From Perkinsus olseni (Eukaryota; Perkinsozoa; Perkinsida; Perkinsidae), in assembly GCA_013115135.1 (NCBI GenBank), contig JABANP010000120.1, forward strand, positions 62,001 through 126,000: DNA of 64,000 nucleotides, in the 5' to 3' direction. Below are positions 47,901 through 57,306 of the stretch, in pieces. A model generated the notes under the pieces. That model worked only from the letters and a program-made list of their open reading frames with translations, searched no databases and was not told the DNA's origin. The stretch's first letter is position 1. Each line of letters begins with the position of its first letter. The position numbers and the translations under genes are program-made.

Positions 47901-49679
47901 TTGCACAGTTTCCGGGATATGATGAAGGCTCTTAATAGCATACTCCCTGATGCTAAGATCCGTCCTACATTATTTACCGACAACGAAGCAAATTACTTTC
48001 GAATCCGTAAAGCTGTAGCAATATTTCCTGATGTCGAACCATTATTAAAAGATATGCCTAAGTGGGAAGTGAACACACTTAGTGCTATCGCTGAGATATT
48101 GAACTATTTTGATGGTTCTGTGCATCATGTTGCGGGTAAGTTGAATTTAAGTGATGTCTACTCTCGCGGCTCTGCTCAACCTCCACCTTTTCTAGATCAG
48201 TCATTATTAGAGACTATTCATAATGCCTGCCGCCGGAGGGAGAGCAGTGCTCAGTCTCCTAATACTTCTGATGATAGTAAGAATTGTGGTCGAGATGATT
48301 ATTTGCTTATATTAGATGATGTTATTAGTGATGATCTTAAGAATAACATCTTGAGAGAGCAACGCTTAGACCCGATTCTTAAACCATTCTTTGATCAATC
48401 TGGGCCCATCAGTCCACGTGTGTTACGTAAGTATGAGCTTGTTGATGATGATGCTGCTGATGATGATGATGGCCAATCATATGTGCGGAACCGTGTAACG
48501 GGGGCTATCGCTGTTCCATCAAAATTATGTAAAGAAGTTGCTGAAGCTCTCCATAATTATTTTGGGCATATTAATCATTATCGGCTGTTCCGTACGGTTA
48601 TCGATCGTTATGATTGTGGTAAAGTCAGGCTATTTCGCAGTATCGAGCATCGTTGTCCCATATGTATATGCCAACGTGGTGGTCGTACCCGTCGACATCA
48701 GTTAGGTCGTAAGTTGTTGAGAAGTACTCGTGTGTGGGAAATAGCTGGAGTCGATTTAATCGGTCCCCATTCTCAACCAGGCATTAGATCTGCCGATCAC
48801 GATAGTATTATGGCCTTGATATGTGTGGACAGTTATTCTGGATTCATTGTACATAGGGTCATCAGAGAGCACTGTACAGCTAGTCTACTAGTAGAAGCTT
48901 TGAGCTCTATTATGTTGGAACATGGGTATGTTATGGGAATCTTGTCCGATTCCGATCCCCGATATAATTCTTCGGAAGTAGTGGCCTGGACTAAATCTAC
49001 TGGCGTACGCTGGTGTCGCTCTCCTGCGCACACTAGTTATCTTAGTGGCTGGCATGAATCAAAACATGCTTCCATCAATCGCATTTTACGCGCCCTTCTA
49101 CAGAAGAGTGGTTCCCCTGGATTACAAGCTGATTGGTATCGTCTCTTACCTCATGCTGTCTACTTATGTAATAATGTCTGTCGTCCCTCACTAGGAAGCT
49201 CACTGTTTGCTGCTGATGGTAACTATATTTATGGTAGAGCCCTTCCCCCTATTTTATGCCCTTTACGCACTATGAGTCGCGAAGGCAAACAATCTCTCGA
49301 TGATATGATACCATTACCCATACCAACTACTCGTGAAGTCACTCAATTATTATGGGAATACTCTCAGACGGTTACCGACACCCATCAATGGATGGTTGAA
49401 AATCTGGAAACTGCTCTGAGATCAAGAGATGTCTACAATGCTACACAGATGATGAGATCCGACTTCAATAGACTTAATGTTGGTGACAAAGTTGTAAGGT
49501 ATAACTTTGATTGCCTGACTCATAAACTCTCTCAACGCTGGCTCAGTGATATCTATGTTGTGGTTGGTATCCGTGGTGTTATTGCTGCTATTGCTATATC
49601 GCCTACCGATAACAATGTTAAGTATGAATATATTGGTAATTTGAAGAAAATTATGGATGATGAGGATAACGAAGATTAA
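44988..49679 (+). CDS. Gag-Pol polyprotein: zinc knuckles, protease, RT, RNase H, integrase
   Basis: A 1563-codon frame from about 44988 to TAA at 49677-49679. It opens with the C-terminal part of Gag and three zinc knuckles (CLRCWEEGHAAEQC, CLCCGRSGHRRDAC, CRRCGGRNHLASAC; about 45355-45552). A retropepsin-like protease follows with DTGAVRCF (about 45930). RT has VLDLEKAF and the active-site YMDD (47265-47276). RNase H shows FADSS, WSIVRKELLA and HHVAGKLNLSD. Integrase has an H-H-C-C zinc finger (HNYFGHINH...CPICIC) and the D-D-E residues in GVDLIG, LSDSDPRY and SGWHESKH. Integrase after RNase H excludes a Copia-type order; Ty3-like is my reading, BEL/Pao is the alternative. All catalytic residues I looked for are present. 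Confidence 0.9.
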   Translation: MNTLAHRSDVTLASFFQEVESIVSRLRLQGSIVSEDELYDLYCASLRPPYNDWILAYRLDEVPFHRARLLMLSRSRSLEFQSSQSPAEKFIDSSTPLQVVSATPDSQNQRFFVDFDKLRRENRCLRCWEEGHAAEQCKSPSPAAYEKRCLCCGRSGHRRDACRILTSQKIVICRRCGGRNHLASACRNAVPMASAQSATTEATPTAAAQANTTTSSTAATSSEAVREGASSTPPTQNNSPPKAPNNEATWFSMAVEREVDETCLPACSASFEDPTAAAEIDDNVEAKSAPLMSNVSLCSNVDEKFDCKALLDTGAVRCFIKKAFLDSLPSEYVLARKSGSYSVTVADNRRFNSDESVLLKIATPQKTVSSWCIVYPSLAFPLILGLSCMRDLSLLLYLSHDQILLRADTLESDVRSLASKKDSDGVEGSQKAGCTKPSDNDSSARYHNDSELTIDGYNAKDGVSGEEGSHLSFLMVDANHSEVWELDATDPWNIEISVRSPDYSSRDYSLSVVDSEDPASSDYNVTVYKGLTSDSHIDEHGSVIGVKRFTYGIPWVSDKRLPKPTVGDIDKVIASDSSLAKRLQDCGLFDKYSKVFDEYVRRNILVKVDPSDYHKVTGIIPHYPIISTTSKSTPVRPVLRGSQYRNIIGSGLGAVKSPRDAILRSTMPSILTFRAFSYVAVLDLEKAFYMLRNSVDVAFLFCLPWKGALYRMTAPPMGAPHSAAALLHAMQLMCDEAYQLFKSRHPEIPDGECCVAFSPYMDDLIVGAASQSLLVEAIDCLLTVCKSHGFNCQESKRGVGPPSLKPRKVLGLLWHPDDKVGNQEGPLLPPILRSEECAKSIVSLTQRDVVSWIAKFYDPCGISNHILLSMRLCLRGEANTNPDVDAFISASTFKSLKELMESFRQAPPIPRLLTILPYRIVYCFADSSVYATANVITDSVLNPIVCHSRLIDRNRMSWSIVRKELLACLQVLHSFRDMMKALNSILPDAKIRPTLFTDNEANYFRIRKAVAIFPDVEPLLKDMPKWEVNTLSAIAEILNYFDGSVHHVAGKLNLSDVYSRGSAQPPPFLDQSLLETIHNACRRRESSAQSPNTSDDSKNCGRDDYLLILDDVISDDLKNNILREQRLDPILKPFFDQSGPISPRVLRKYELVDDDAADDDDGQSYVRNRVTGAIAVPSKLCKEVAEALHNYFGHINHYRLFRTVIDRYDCGKVRLFRSIEHRCPICICQRGGRTRRHQLGRKLLRSTRVWEIAGVDLIGPHSQPGIRSADHDSIMALICVDSYSGFIVHRVIREHCTASLLVEALSSIMLEHGYVMGILSDSDPRYNSSEVVAWTKSTGVRWCRSPAHTSYLSGWHESKHASINRILRALLQKSGSPGLQADWYRLLPHAVYLCNNVCRPSLGSSLFAADGNYIYGRALPPILCPLRTMSREGKQSLDDMIPLPIPTTREVTQLLWEYSQTVTDTHQWMVENLETALRSRDVYNATQMMRSDFNRLNVGDKVVRYNFDCLTHKLSQRWLSDIYVVVGIRGVIAAIAISPTDNNVKYEYIGNLKKIMDDEDNED

Positions 49680-49848
49680 TAACCAGTTGATGCCATTAGT
49701 TGCCTGTCAGTCATTCGTCGGTCATATACTTGTCGCAAAACTTTCTTGGAGTCTCACTTATGTCTACCCCTTTTCTTCTACTATGTCATGTCAACCTCCA
49801 CTTAGTCCTCACTTATAACCCCCCCCCGGAGTGTTGACCAACAGACCA

Positions 49849-50537
49849 GGCACGTCCATCGAGTGTCACTAAATTCTCCGTCCTAATCACTAAAAGTAGC
49901 GCGCGCCCAACTGATCGATATCTGCGCGCCGCGTTCCCCAGGCACGTGTTGGGTTTTGCACTGCTCATAGCCCACATGGCCCATCGTATACAACCAGCGA
50001 ACATGTTCCGCTCACGGCATGGTGATGAAGTTGGCCCCCGCACCCGAACTCAGCAGAAAACAAAAGAATTGCCACCAGAAACCCGAAGGGTTACCCAAGG
50101 CAACCCGAAACCGGAAGGGTTACCCAAGGCAACCCGAAACCGGAAGGGTTACCCAAGGCAACCCGAAACCGGAAGGGTTACCCAAGGCAACCCGAAACCG
50201 GAAGGGTTACCCAAGGCAACCAGAAACCGGAAGGGGCAATGTAATCGGCTCCGGAGTCCGGAGAAATCGGCAGCAGTGGGAAAGCGCGCAGATATCGATC
50301 AGTTGGGCGCGCGCAACCAGGAACCCGAAGGGTTACCCAAGGCAATCAGAAACCGTTTCTGGTTACCCAAGGCAACCATAAATCCAAAGGGTTACCCCAG
50401 GGCGCTTTAATCGGCTCCGGATTCCGGAGTCCGGAAGAGGGGGCAGCAGTAGGAAAGCGCGCAGATATCGATCAGTTGGGCGCGCGCTAGATTTAGTGAT
50501 TAGGACAGAGAATTTAGTGACAGCCGATGTTTGTGCC
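49849..50537. mobile_element. Nested MULE-type MITE with long TIRs and a 9-bp target duplication
   Basis: The left end GGCACGTCCATCG... and right end ...TTTGTGCC are inverted repeats of about 80 bp. Their inner part, TGTCACTAAATTCTC to about 49930, matches its reverse complement at about 50455-50524 with few changes. The 9-bp repeat AACAGACCA flanks it (49840-49848 and 50538-50546) and occurs once in the left LTR, the empty site. Long TIRs with 9-bp duplications are the mark of Mutator-like elements. The interior is a minisatellite and an extra copy of the subterminal region (50240-50312). It has no transposase. Confidence 0.9.
50072..50235 (+). repeat. 29-bp minisatellite inside the MITE
   Basis: Five to six units of the form AACCCGAAACCGGAAGGGTT followed by ACCCAAGGC. 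Degenerate units continue at 50320-50400. Confidence 0.9.
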
Positions 50538-50747
50538 AACAGACCAGTCGCAGCCATATCTTGCTAACTTGCGCTCACTTGCTCACCTTAGTATTGATGT
50601 GTACGTTACGTACAGTACGTATACTCACAGTGGTTTGAAGGCCCATATTGACGCTTAGTATACTGCTGCCCCCTACACAAGTCTACTGAGTCGAGTTCTA
50701 CATTGTAGAATCTACAAGTCATATTCGGACACATTGGTCAACACAAC

Positions 50748-51327
50748 TGTTGACCATCTTGTGTCATCGTGTGACCGTATAGTTAACTCAAGTCATCAGT
50801 GCATCGTTGGTGATCCTTCTTAGTCCAAGTATATGCTTAGATCATCGGTATACAGACGTCTAGAGTCATAAGGGGAAACTTTAGCCTCATTTCACTTATC
50901 GATCATGCGCAGGCGTACTCGAAAGTATTGCAAGTTTTCAAGTTTTAGGTAGCGAGTTGCAACACAACGAACGCGCACAGGAATTTGAGGCGAGCGAGAT
51001 TGAACTGTGAGGAATTGAAACTGCGCAAAATCAGGAAATCCCATAACGACCACCCGTGGTCGTTTGACTTCTTTTCTGCTCTTTCCCTTCCCCTAGTTGG
51101 CAGAGTTGGGGTTTTCGAGTGGTCCGTCCCGTACCTAGCCCTTATGAAGGACTTGGAGTATTCAGCTGATGCTTATCATCATTGCTTGCAAGTTGCGGCA
51201 GCAGTTGCCGGGCTACTTGCCCTCGACAAGTGTCCCTTCTTACGCTCGCACTCGAAGACTTCGAGTCGAAGTGCGTATTGTGACTGAGGTTTGTTGATAG
51301 ACTTTGTTATTTATACCTTTGCCAACC
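50748..51327. other. Gap between LTR element and next gene
   Basis: TGTTGACC occurs again at 50748-50755, right after the target duplication. The rest holds no supported gene; a 100-codon frame at 50985-51287 has no recognisable domain. Confidence 0.4.
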
Positions 51328-52333
51328 ATGGTCCGAGTAGTTCTGGTCAGTATGGACGGTTTACTGTGCGACTATAAGGCTGCGCTCTCGCGGGCTATGG
51401 AAGAACGTACACTGATTCCTCACGGTATGGGTAGGATCGTACTTGTGGTTAGGTTTTGGTGTCCCGCCCATAGAGCTCAAGGCTAAGTCACTACCAGGCA
51501 ACATTAGAGAGGTAGCCTCTTCTCATTGTTCGTGATGTAGAGTGATGACGTTTTGCCTGCCTAAATGTATGTCAGTACGGTCAAGTTAGTCCCGAGTACG
51601 CCGCATTCGCCAAACGGATCATAAGGGAAAAAGGGTGATCGGGGTGGATGATGATGATGATGCAATTTATTACATCATGGAACGCTGTCTTCCAGGTTTT
51701 TTGAGAATGCACCACCAGTCCCTGAGGCCATAAAAGGCATCGAGTACTTAGAAAGCACATCTGACACGAAGGTCGTCTGTATGGTTCCTAGTGCTGGCAA
51801 ACCCACGCGACCTTCAGGTTGACATTTGCACGTTCCGCAATTTCTCTTCGCGTCGCAGGAATCGAGAAAAGCGAAGGTGGATGAGAAAACACCTTTCTGG
51901 TGAGTCTGCATTCTTACGTATACGACACCCGACTAGCGTCATCACTTTCAGGGGATCACTATCTGATACCGGCGTATTTCAAATCGGATATTCCTGGGGA
52001 AGCCCTGATAGATGATGACCCTAGTGTTCCTCGTACGTCGAAGTTCCTCGTTCACTACTGAGACCAATTTATTTCCTATTTTTAGTATGCATTGGTAAAC
52101 CCGCGTTCGGACGGCACGTCATCTTCACTAAACCGTACTAACGACACGTTCTCCCCGAGCGGTCTCTTTGAGATCATCGTCAACTCAGGTACAACAAGAA
52201 TTTCCGTACTGCCGACCGAATTGACAAGTGGTTTGAGTCGCGAATCGAAGCGGAAATGTTCATGCAAAAGTTGTCCAACAAACAGGAGCGTCTTCCCGTC
52301 GTATACGAGTCGTGCTTCGAAGAACAGCAATGA
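51328..52333 (+). CDS. HAD-superfamily 5'(3')-deoxyribonucleotidase-like protein
   Basis: Seven exons (51328-51424, 51586-51634, 51696-51817, 51867-51899, 51952-52032, 52086-52134, 52189-52333) join in one frame of 191 residues, a normal length for this family. All introns are GT-AG, 49-161 bp. The order fits NT5C-type enzymes: VLVSMDGLLCDY (motif I), GFFENAPPVPEA, VVCMVPSAG (motif II region), SEKRRWMRKHL (motif III), ALIDDDP (motif IV), GRHVIFTKPYN. Such enzymes remove phosphate from deoxynucleoside monophosphates. Here the first, nucleophilic Asp of motif I (usually DMDG) reads Ser, and the motif II Thr is not evident, so the protein may be inactive. Some acceptor choices rest on frame and family match. 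Confidence 0.75.
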
Positions 52334-52599
52334 TGCCTTCTCGGCAACTTCATGTCCGGGGGTGGTACTCATCAAAAGATCCCCGTTATCTGTAGTGCCG
52401 TTAGTGCTTGGTAACAGACTGTTGTGCAGCAGTTGTTGCAATGACTCAGGGAGTAGGAATCAGCGTCACGGGTCGAAGTTATCGATGAGTCGTCGACACA
52501 CATCAGCGACGATGATGTCTGTCGGCTTCAGAATGAATATCCTCTTTCACCATCAGTTTGGTGGTAATTGACTCGTGATGCCCTCAGTAGATGTTCTGT

Positions 52600-52906
52600 T
52601 AATCTGAACTTGCATCGAGCTTCCATAAGAGCGCGGAAGATGCGCAGGGGGTCCCGCCGAAAAGTGGAATTCGGCACCTGTTATCGAGCAAGGCTTCCCA
52701 TCAACATGGAACACCGAGATAGCCTGCACATCGTCACTAGGTCAACCTACTGGTTCTTCGAGCGCCGGAACAAGCCTAGCAAGAGTTCTACAGTGGTTTA
52801 CTTCCAAGGCGGCTCTGGTGGCAGCAGCATCTACGTGGCCCTCTCAGGCAACGGCGGCCCTTGTGTTGTTGACGACACGAGCAACAGTACTTCGATAAAT
52901 GAGTGA
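52600..52906 (+). pseudogene. Serine carboxypeptidase (S10) fragment
   Basis: One frame contains YWFFERRNKPSKSSTVVYF, then GGSGGSSIYVALSGNGGPC, matching the N-terminal core of S10 carboxypeptidases (WFFESRN.P, GGPGCSS, ENGPC). The conserved GGPGCSS reads GGSGGSS. The following SWN, catalytic GESYAG and later parts are not found downstream on this strand, so it is a fragment or relic. Its 5' limit is uncertain. Confidence 0.6.
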
Positions 52907-53255
52907 GAATATCCTTTGATAAAGCGGACCCCCAAGACGTCTCTCCCGTCACTACAGACCCTCGGAGGTTTCTCAGATACTGGTAGCAATCCAGCAGAGG
53001 CGGACTCCTGACAGCCTCGGTAGAGGTGCCCAAGTTGACGTAAACATTCCACTTATCATCCGTGGTTGTCAGTTTTCCCCTGAAAGTTACGTGCGCCCAA
53101 CCACTTTTCCGCTCTCGATATAAAGCACAACAAGAGTCTTCCTGGCTGGCCTGTCCTATGCCGGTACCGCCCCACCCGCAGTGCTCAAACACCTTTCGCA
53201 AACTCAGGACATTACATACAGAACCCATACATACACAAAGTCTCCAACTCTGCAC
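52788..53255 (-). CDS. Hypothetical protein, minus strand
   Basis: A 155-codon frame with KLTTTDDKWNVYVNLGTSTE; it overlaps the end of the carboxypeptidase fragment on the other strand. The N-terminal part of the frame is unlike a signal peptide. It could be an exon of an unrecognised gene or chance. Confidence 0.25.
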   Translation of the reverse strand: MQSWRLCVCMGSVCNVLSLRKVFEHCGWGGTGIGQASQEDSCCALYRERKSGWAHVTFRGKLTTTDDKWNVYVNLGTSTEAVRSPPLLDCYQYLRNLRGSVVTGETSWGSALSKDILTHLSKYCCSCRQQHKGRRCLRGPRRCCCHQSRLGSKPL

Positions 53256-53782
53256 ATTGACAAGAGTCTAACTAAGCCTGAACCGGCGTTGGACTATAAA
53301 CTCACACATACATACCCCCATTGGTGTCTAAACTGGAAGAGAATAACTCTCCCGGCTTGAGGGTATCGCGTTGGGCGATACATGTTGCACCCGAGATACA
53401 GTAAATTTGCCCTCCATCGTAGAGTAACTTATCTCACCAAGTGGCAGGTCTATTCCAGAATGCTTCTGAAGGAGCGTCGTCCATGGCAAATGCGTAGCTT
53501 CTTCCGTCCCGCTGTTGATCGCCCACAACTTCTCCGAGTAATAGGAGGACTGACCTTTTCTCTTCCGCTAAACGTTCTTCATCAGGGACACCACCCGGAT
53601 TGTTCACGGCCTAATGCCTGACTTTCAAAACACAACCGAGTTCTTCCGTGAGATACTTCATTCCAATCATGGAAGTTACTGGGCTTCATCTCAGAATCAA
53701 CAAACATGTCGATTATCTATGATAGCTTTACAAAAATGATAATCACTCGAGAACACGCAGCTCTGTCTTATGCAATGCTGCC

Positions 53783-55199
53783 TTAAGGGAGGATGGGGGC
53801 TACCGTAGTGACACCAGCGGGTGGGCTGGTAACCACAGAAGATTCAGTGGTATACTCCATCATAGGACCTTCAGTAGTAGTAGACTCCATCATAGGCCCT
53901 TCAGTAGTAGTAGACTCCATCATAGGGCCTTCAGTAGTAGTAGACTCCATCATAGGGCCTTCAGTAGTAGTAGACTCCATCATAGGGCCTTCAGTAGTAG
54001 TAGACTCCATCATAGGGCCTTCCGTCTCAGGCGTATCTGGTTTAGTGGTATCGCTGTGAGGGTACGGCGTAGTTGCGGTGAGGACGGAGTGATCAAAGCT
54101 GAGCTCAATCGTCGAATCCTCCACCCGGTAGGTGTCGTCGACGGTGTACATCGGGCCGTAGTCGCCGAAGACACAAAAGCCACCACAGCCTCTCTCGATC
54201 TTCGCCGTAGAGGACTGCATACCGCGTTGAACTCCCCTCCATTGGAGGATGAATGGAAGGCCGTGGGCGAGGGGCTTCACACGGTATCCCCGCATATAAC
54301 CGGAATGTTTCCTCATGGCGAGGAGGACATCCCCTGAAGTCACCCTCACTGGATCTCTTCTCTCGGGGTGATCGGCGTAGTACCAAGTCTTGTACTTTCC
54401 GTCGAAGACAACACAGTGGAGCCTCTCATCGCCGAACTGATGCATCAAATACCACGCGCCATCGCCACCAGCGGAGCCCGAAGCACGGAACAGCTGTCTG
54501 GCCCCACGGAAGGTAAATGTTAGCCCGGGCCTTCGCCGTCAAAGTGACGTGATGATAGTCCTCGTCGTGGCCATGACCGTATTGCTCCGGCTTGGGCGTG
54601 GTTGTCGTTGCCTCGTCCATCGAGTGATTCCCACTGGCCATGTATGGTTCCACTGGAAGGGGACGGAAGTAATAGGCGCTGATGTAGACATTGCCGACGC
54701 CGTTATACATCTTCACCGTCGGGTTGTACCCGAACCAGTGGCCGAACGAGCCTCCGTGGACGTCGACAGTGAGGTAACGGAAGTCGTCTTTATTGACGTT
54801 GTACTCCTTCGTCTTGGCGTAAACCGTCACGTCCGTACCGACACTGCCGTACTCGTCCAAGTTGAAGTCACTGGAGTAAATACCAAATTTGGCAGTCTTG
54901 CGGGTATCGAAGAAGTCACCCAGCATGATGTCAGTTATATCGCCGACGTCACCCAAAGCCCCCGACATGAAGTCCATGATCTCATGGTGGACGCCGCCCA
55001 TACCCTGATGGTACAGATGATACAGCGTCTGCAGAGGGTCCAACAGATCGTGGCCGTGGTAGTCATCGCCACCAGTAGGAGGTTGAGGTATCTTCGTAGG
55101 CAGGATGGACTCCTCGGAGGACTCATGGCCCTCAGCGGCGGCCTGCCACAGGCCAACGTAGAGAAGTGCAGAACGGAACATTAAATGAAATATCGACAA
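53783..55199 (-). pseudogene. Secreted protein with TEGPMMESTT repeats, one-base frameshift
   Basis: Two overlapping minus-strand frames make one gene. Frame 55199-54426 starts with a signal peptide (FRSALLYVGLWQAAAEG) and continues to LPWGQTAVPCFG. Frame 54448-53783 resumes with DGAWYLMHQFGDERLHC, continues through KYKTWYYADHPERR and CGGFCVFGDYGP, and ends in about five 10-residue repeats TEGPMMESTT plus a Thr/Pro-rich tail. The truncated paralogue at 35657-36244 reads through this point (GGGATTGCT against GGGCTCCGCT here), so one extra base has broken the frame near 54475, or the assembly has an error. The tail looks like a mucin-type, O-glycosylated stalk. The family is unknown to me; an extracellular or surface role is inference from the signal peptide. 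Confidence 0.7.
53850..54030 (-). repeat. 30-bp coding minisatellite
   Basis: Six near-perfect units with core AGTAGTAGACTCCATCATAG, encoding TEGPMMESTT on the minus strand. Confidence 0.9.
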
Positions 55200-57306
55200 G
55201 GCACTAAGATTATGGGTTCAAGTCACACAAATGCAACATCGAACAGTATGTATGAAGCTCAAGCCCCAGGATGTCGATTTAAACTAACTACGGGCAATCT
55301 TCAACCTCTCGAATCCGGCGGTTTCGGATACTCGTATACTCGCTCGCCCCTTCAGTTTCGCACTCCCGCGGAACGGACGATGGCCCGTCAGCCCTTAACA
55401 GGCTGTGCTGTTTGGAGCTAGCGCGGCTCGACCGACTCTGCGACCTCCGTGCTGTTGATGGAGATGCCCTCAGGACACTCATGTGTTATATGTGGGCAAT
55501 TCGACAACAAGCGTGCGCATTCGATCGATTGTAGCAGGGTGCCGTCCCAAGGCATCTACTAGATGCCTAGTCTAGGTCTGCCTAGGTCCAGTACACCGCA
55601 GCTTGCTCTTCCAACGCTCGACTCGTGATGTATTGCAGCCCTCCTGACTGGGCTATCATATCTTGCTCTGGCTTGAAGCACCAGCTCGTCGGGTAGGGAA
55701 AATGTTATTTACATTTGAACGTTGGTGGCTAAGCTGGAACAGGACGTCCCTCGGAAGGCGTGCCGAAATCTTGTCGATTGATCCGTGTTGAAGGGTTGCA
55801 TACCCCTGCACGTTGAGGTCTGAGAGTAGTAAGAACGGACGTGTTACACACTGTGCTCGTCTACCTGGAGTCCGATGTCGCGTCGGCTAGGTCGTTTTGG
55901 TCTATTAGACCAATGCTGATGTGCTAGCGAGGTGGCGATGAGCTCTGACTTGAGTTTATATGAATGAAGGTCGTCTGCGAGACCCCAATTGGTATGGGCT
56001 AGAAGTACTGGGGATAAAGTTCATCTGGTGGACACTGGCGGCCGATAGAGCCTTCATGATAGAGAACATTCAACCTTGAAGAGGAATGTGGAGGCTCGCC
56101 AGTCCTCGGAATCCGAGCCGCTTACAGCCACCTCAAACACACACGACGATCCGAGGTTCTGATCGCCATACACCCGTTCGAGCCCATTGCAACCCAATCT
56201 TAGAAAGAAAAAACTAGCATCCGGCACCGTAGAAACACGTGACGGTCACAGATTTTCTGAGACAGGTAACAGTACCGAAATCGTAACCTTGGTAGCAAGA
56301 ACTCGGGCCTCTTCAAAATCGCCGAGGAGTCGATTTGATACCACACCACTGGTGAGCGTCATAGTGGACTCCACCATATTCCCCGCCCGGTGGAGATAGT
56401 GAAGGCAATGATCAGCATTTAGTTGCGAGGAATGAGGTTATGGCGAATCATCGATTGGCACATCCACAAGCTTAGTTTGCCGCGACCCAAGCAGCCGTGT
56501 GAAGGGTACTTCGCGCTCGTGCCGGTCGGGTTCGATTAACGCGATGTTCACGTTTCGCCTCAGTCAGTTGCCGTTCATCACACTCGTTCTGTTCTTCCGC
56601 GCTTTTCGATCACCGTGGGTGACCCACATTGAAGGTTGTGGTGGGACGCTCACGCTGTGAGCGCAGGTCGGTTCGACGAGGGGCACCCGTCAAAAGCCGC
56701 TCGACTCGCATAATCAAACCGCCACTTTGCAGCGCACCTGCAACTGCAAATCACGGTTGGCAATCCGGAGCATCAGTCCGCAGGCGGCCGTGAGCACCCG
56801 ATTGACTACTAGAACTCTCACTGATCTCGGGCATGATTGGGAAAGAATAGAGAATATAACTTAACAAAGGAGACTTCTCTCTAGCATCATAGCTAAGAGG
56901 AGACAGCACACTCAGTGGTCACACAGTCCTGTCCCGATAGTGATCAGCCGGGTCTCGGGTTCCAGCTCGGCAGTTCGCTGTGCGGGTTGCTGCTGCGCTA
57001 CACCCTGACTTCGTCTGGTAGGGTTCGGTGGCGAGGCCGGCCAAACTAAATCGGACGAACCGATTGAAGATACGAAAGGGGATGGGATGGGGCAATTGAG
57101 AATCCACCACCAATCACACACGGGAAGCGGAACGGATCTTACTGAAAGATCAGCAAATCACAGGATTACAGAGGACAAACGGAGATGGCACGGCCTCCTC
57201 TAGCTCCATTCTCACGAGCTTGTGCGCGAATTTGTGCGGGCTGGACATGGTGCGTGCATATGATGCACCTTCATACTTGCCTCAGTAATCGCGCTGATCA
57301 ATAACC
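55200..57306. other. Stretch without a supported gene
   Basis: Frames below 80 codons only. No repeat or RNA gene stands out. Confidence 0.5.

Larger units (their letters stand above)
44297..50743 (+). mobile_element. LTR retrotransposon (Ty3-like gene order)
   Basis: The 186-bp left LTR (44297-44482) and the right LTR (49832-50743, enlarged by a nested MITE) both start TGTTGACC and end GGTCAACA, an 8-bp terminal inverted repeat. A 4-bp direct repeat CAAC (44293-44296 and 50744-50747) is the likely target duplication. The internal part encodes a disrupted Gag and an intact Pol of 1563 codons in the order protease, RT, RNase H, integrase. I see no standard primer site (TGG...) after the left LTR and no polypurine tract before the right one; instead there is a run of nine C at 49819-49827. 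Confidence 0.85.
49832..50743 (+). repeat. Right LTR, interrupted by a nested MITE
   Basis: TGTTGACC...GGTCAACA as in the left LTR, but 912 bp long because of the 689-bp insertion 49849-50537. Confidence 0.9.

Noticed and set aside
44988..49679. Copia-type element or a retrovirus
   Set aside because: Integrase lies after RNase H, which excludes Copia order, and no envelope frame follows pol.
50072..50235. CRISPR-like array
   Set aside because: The 29-bp units are contiguous with no unique spacers and lie inside a MITE in a eukaryotic genome.
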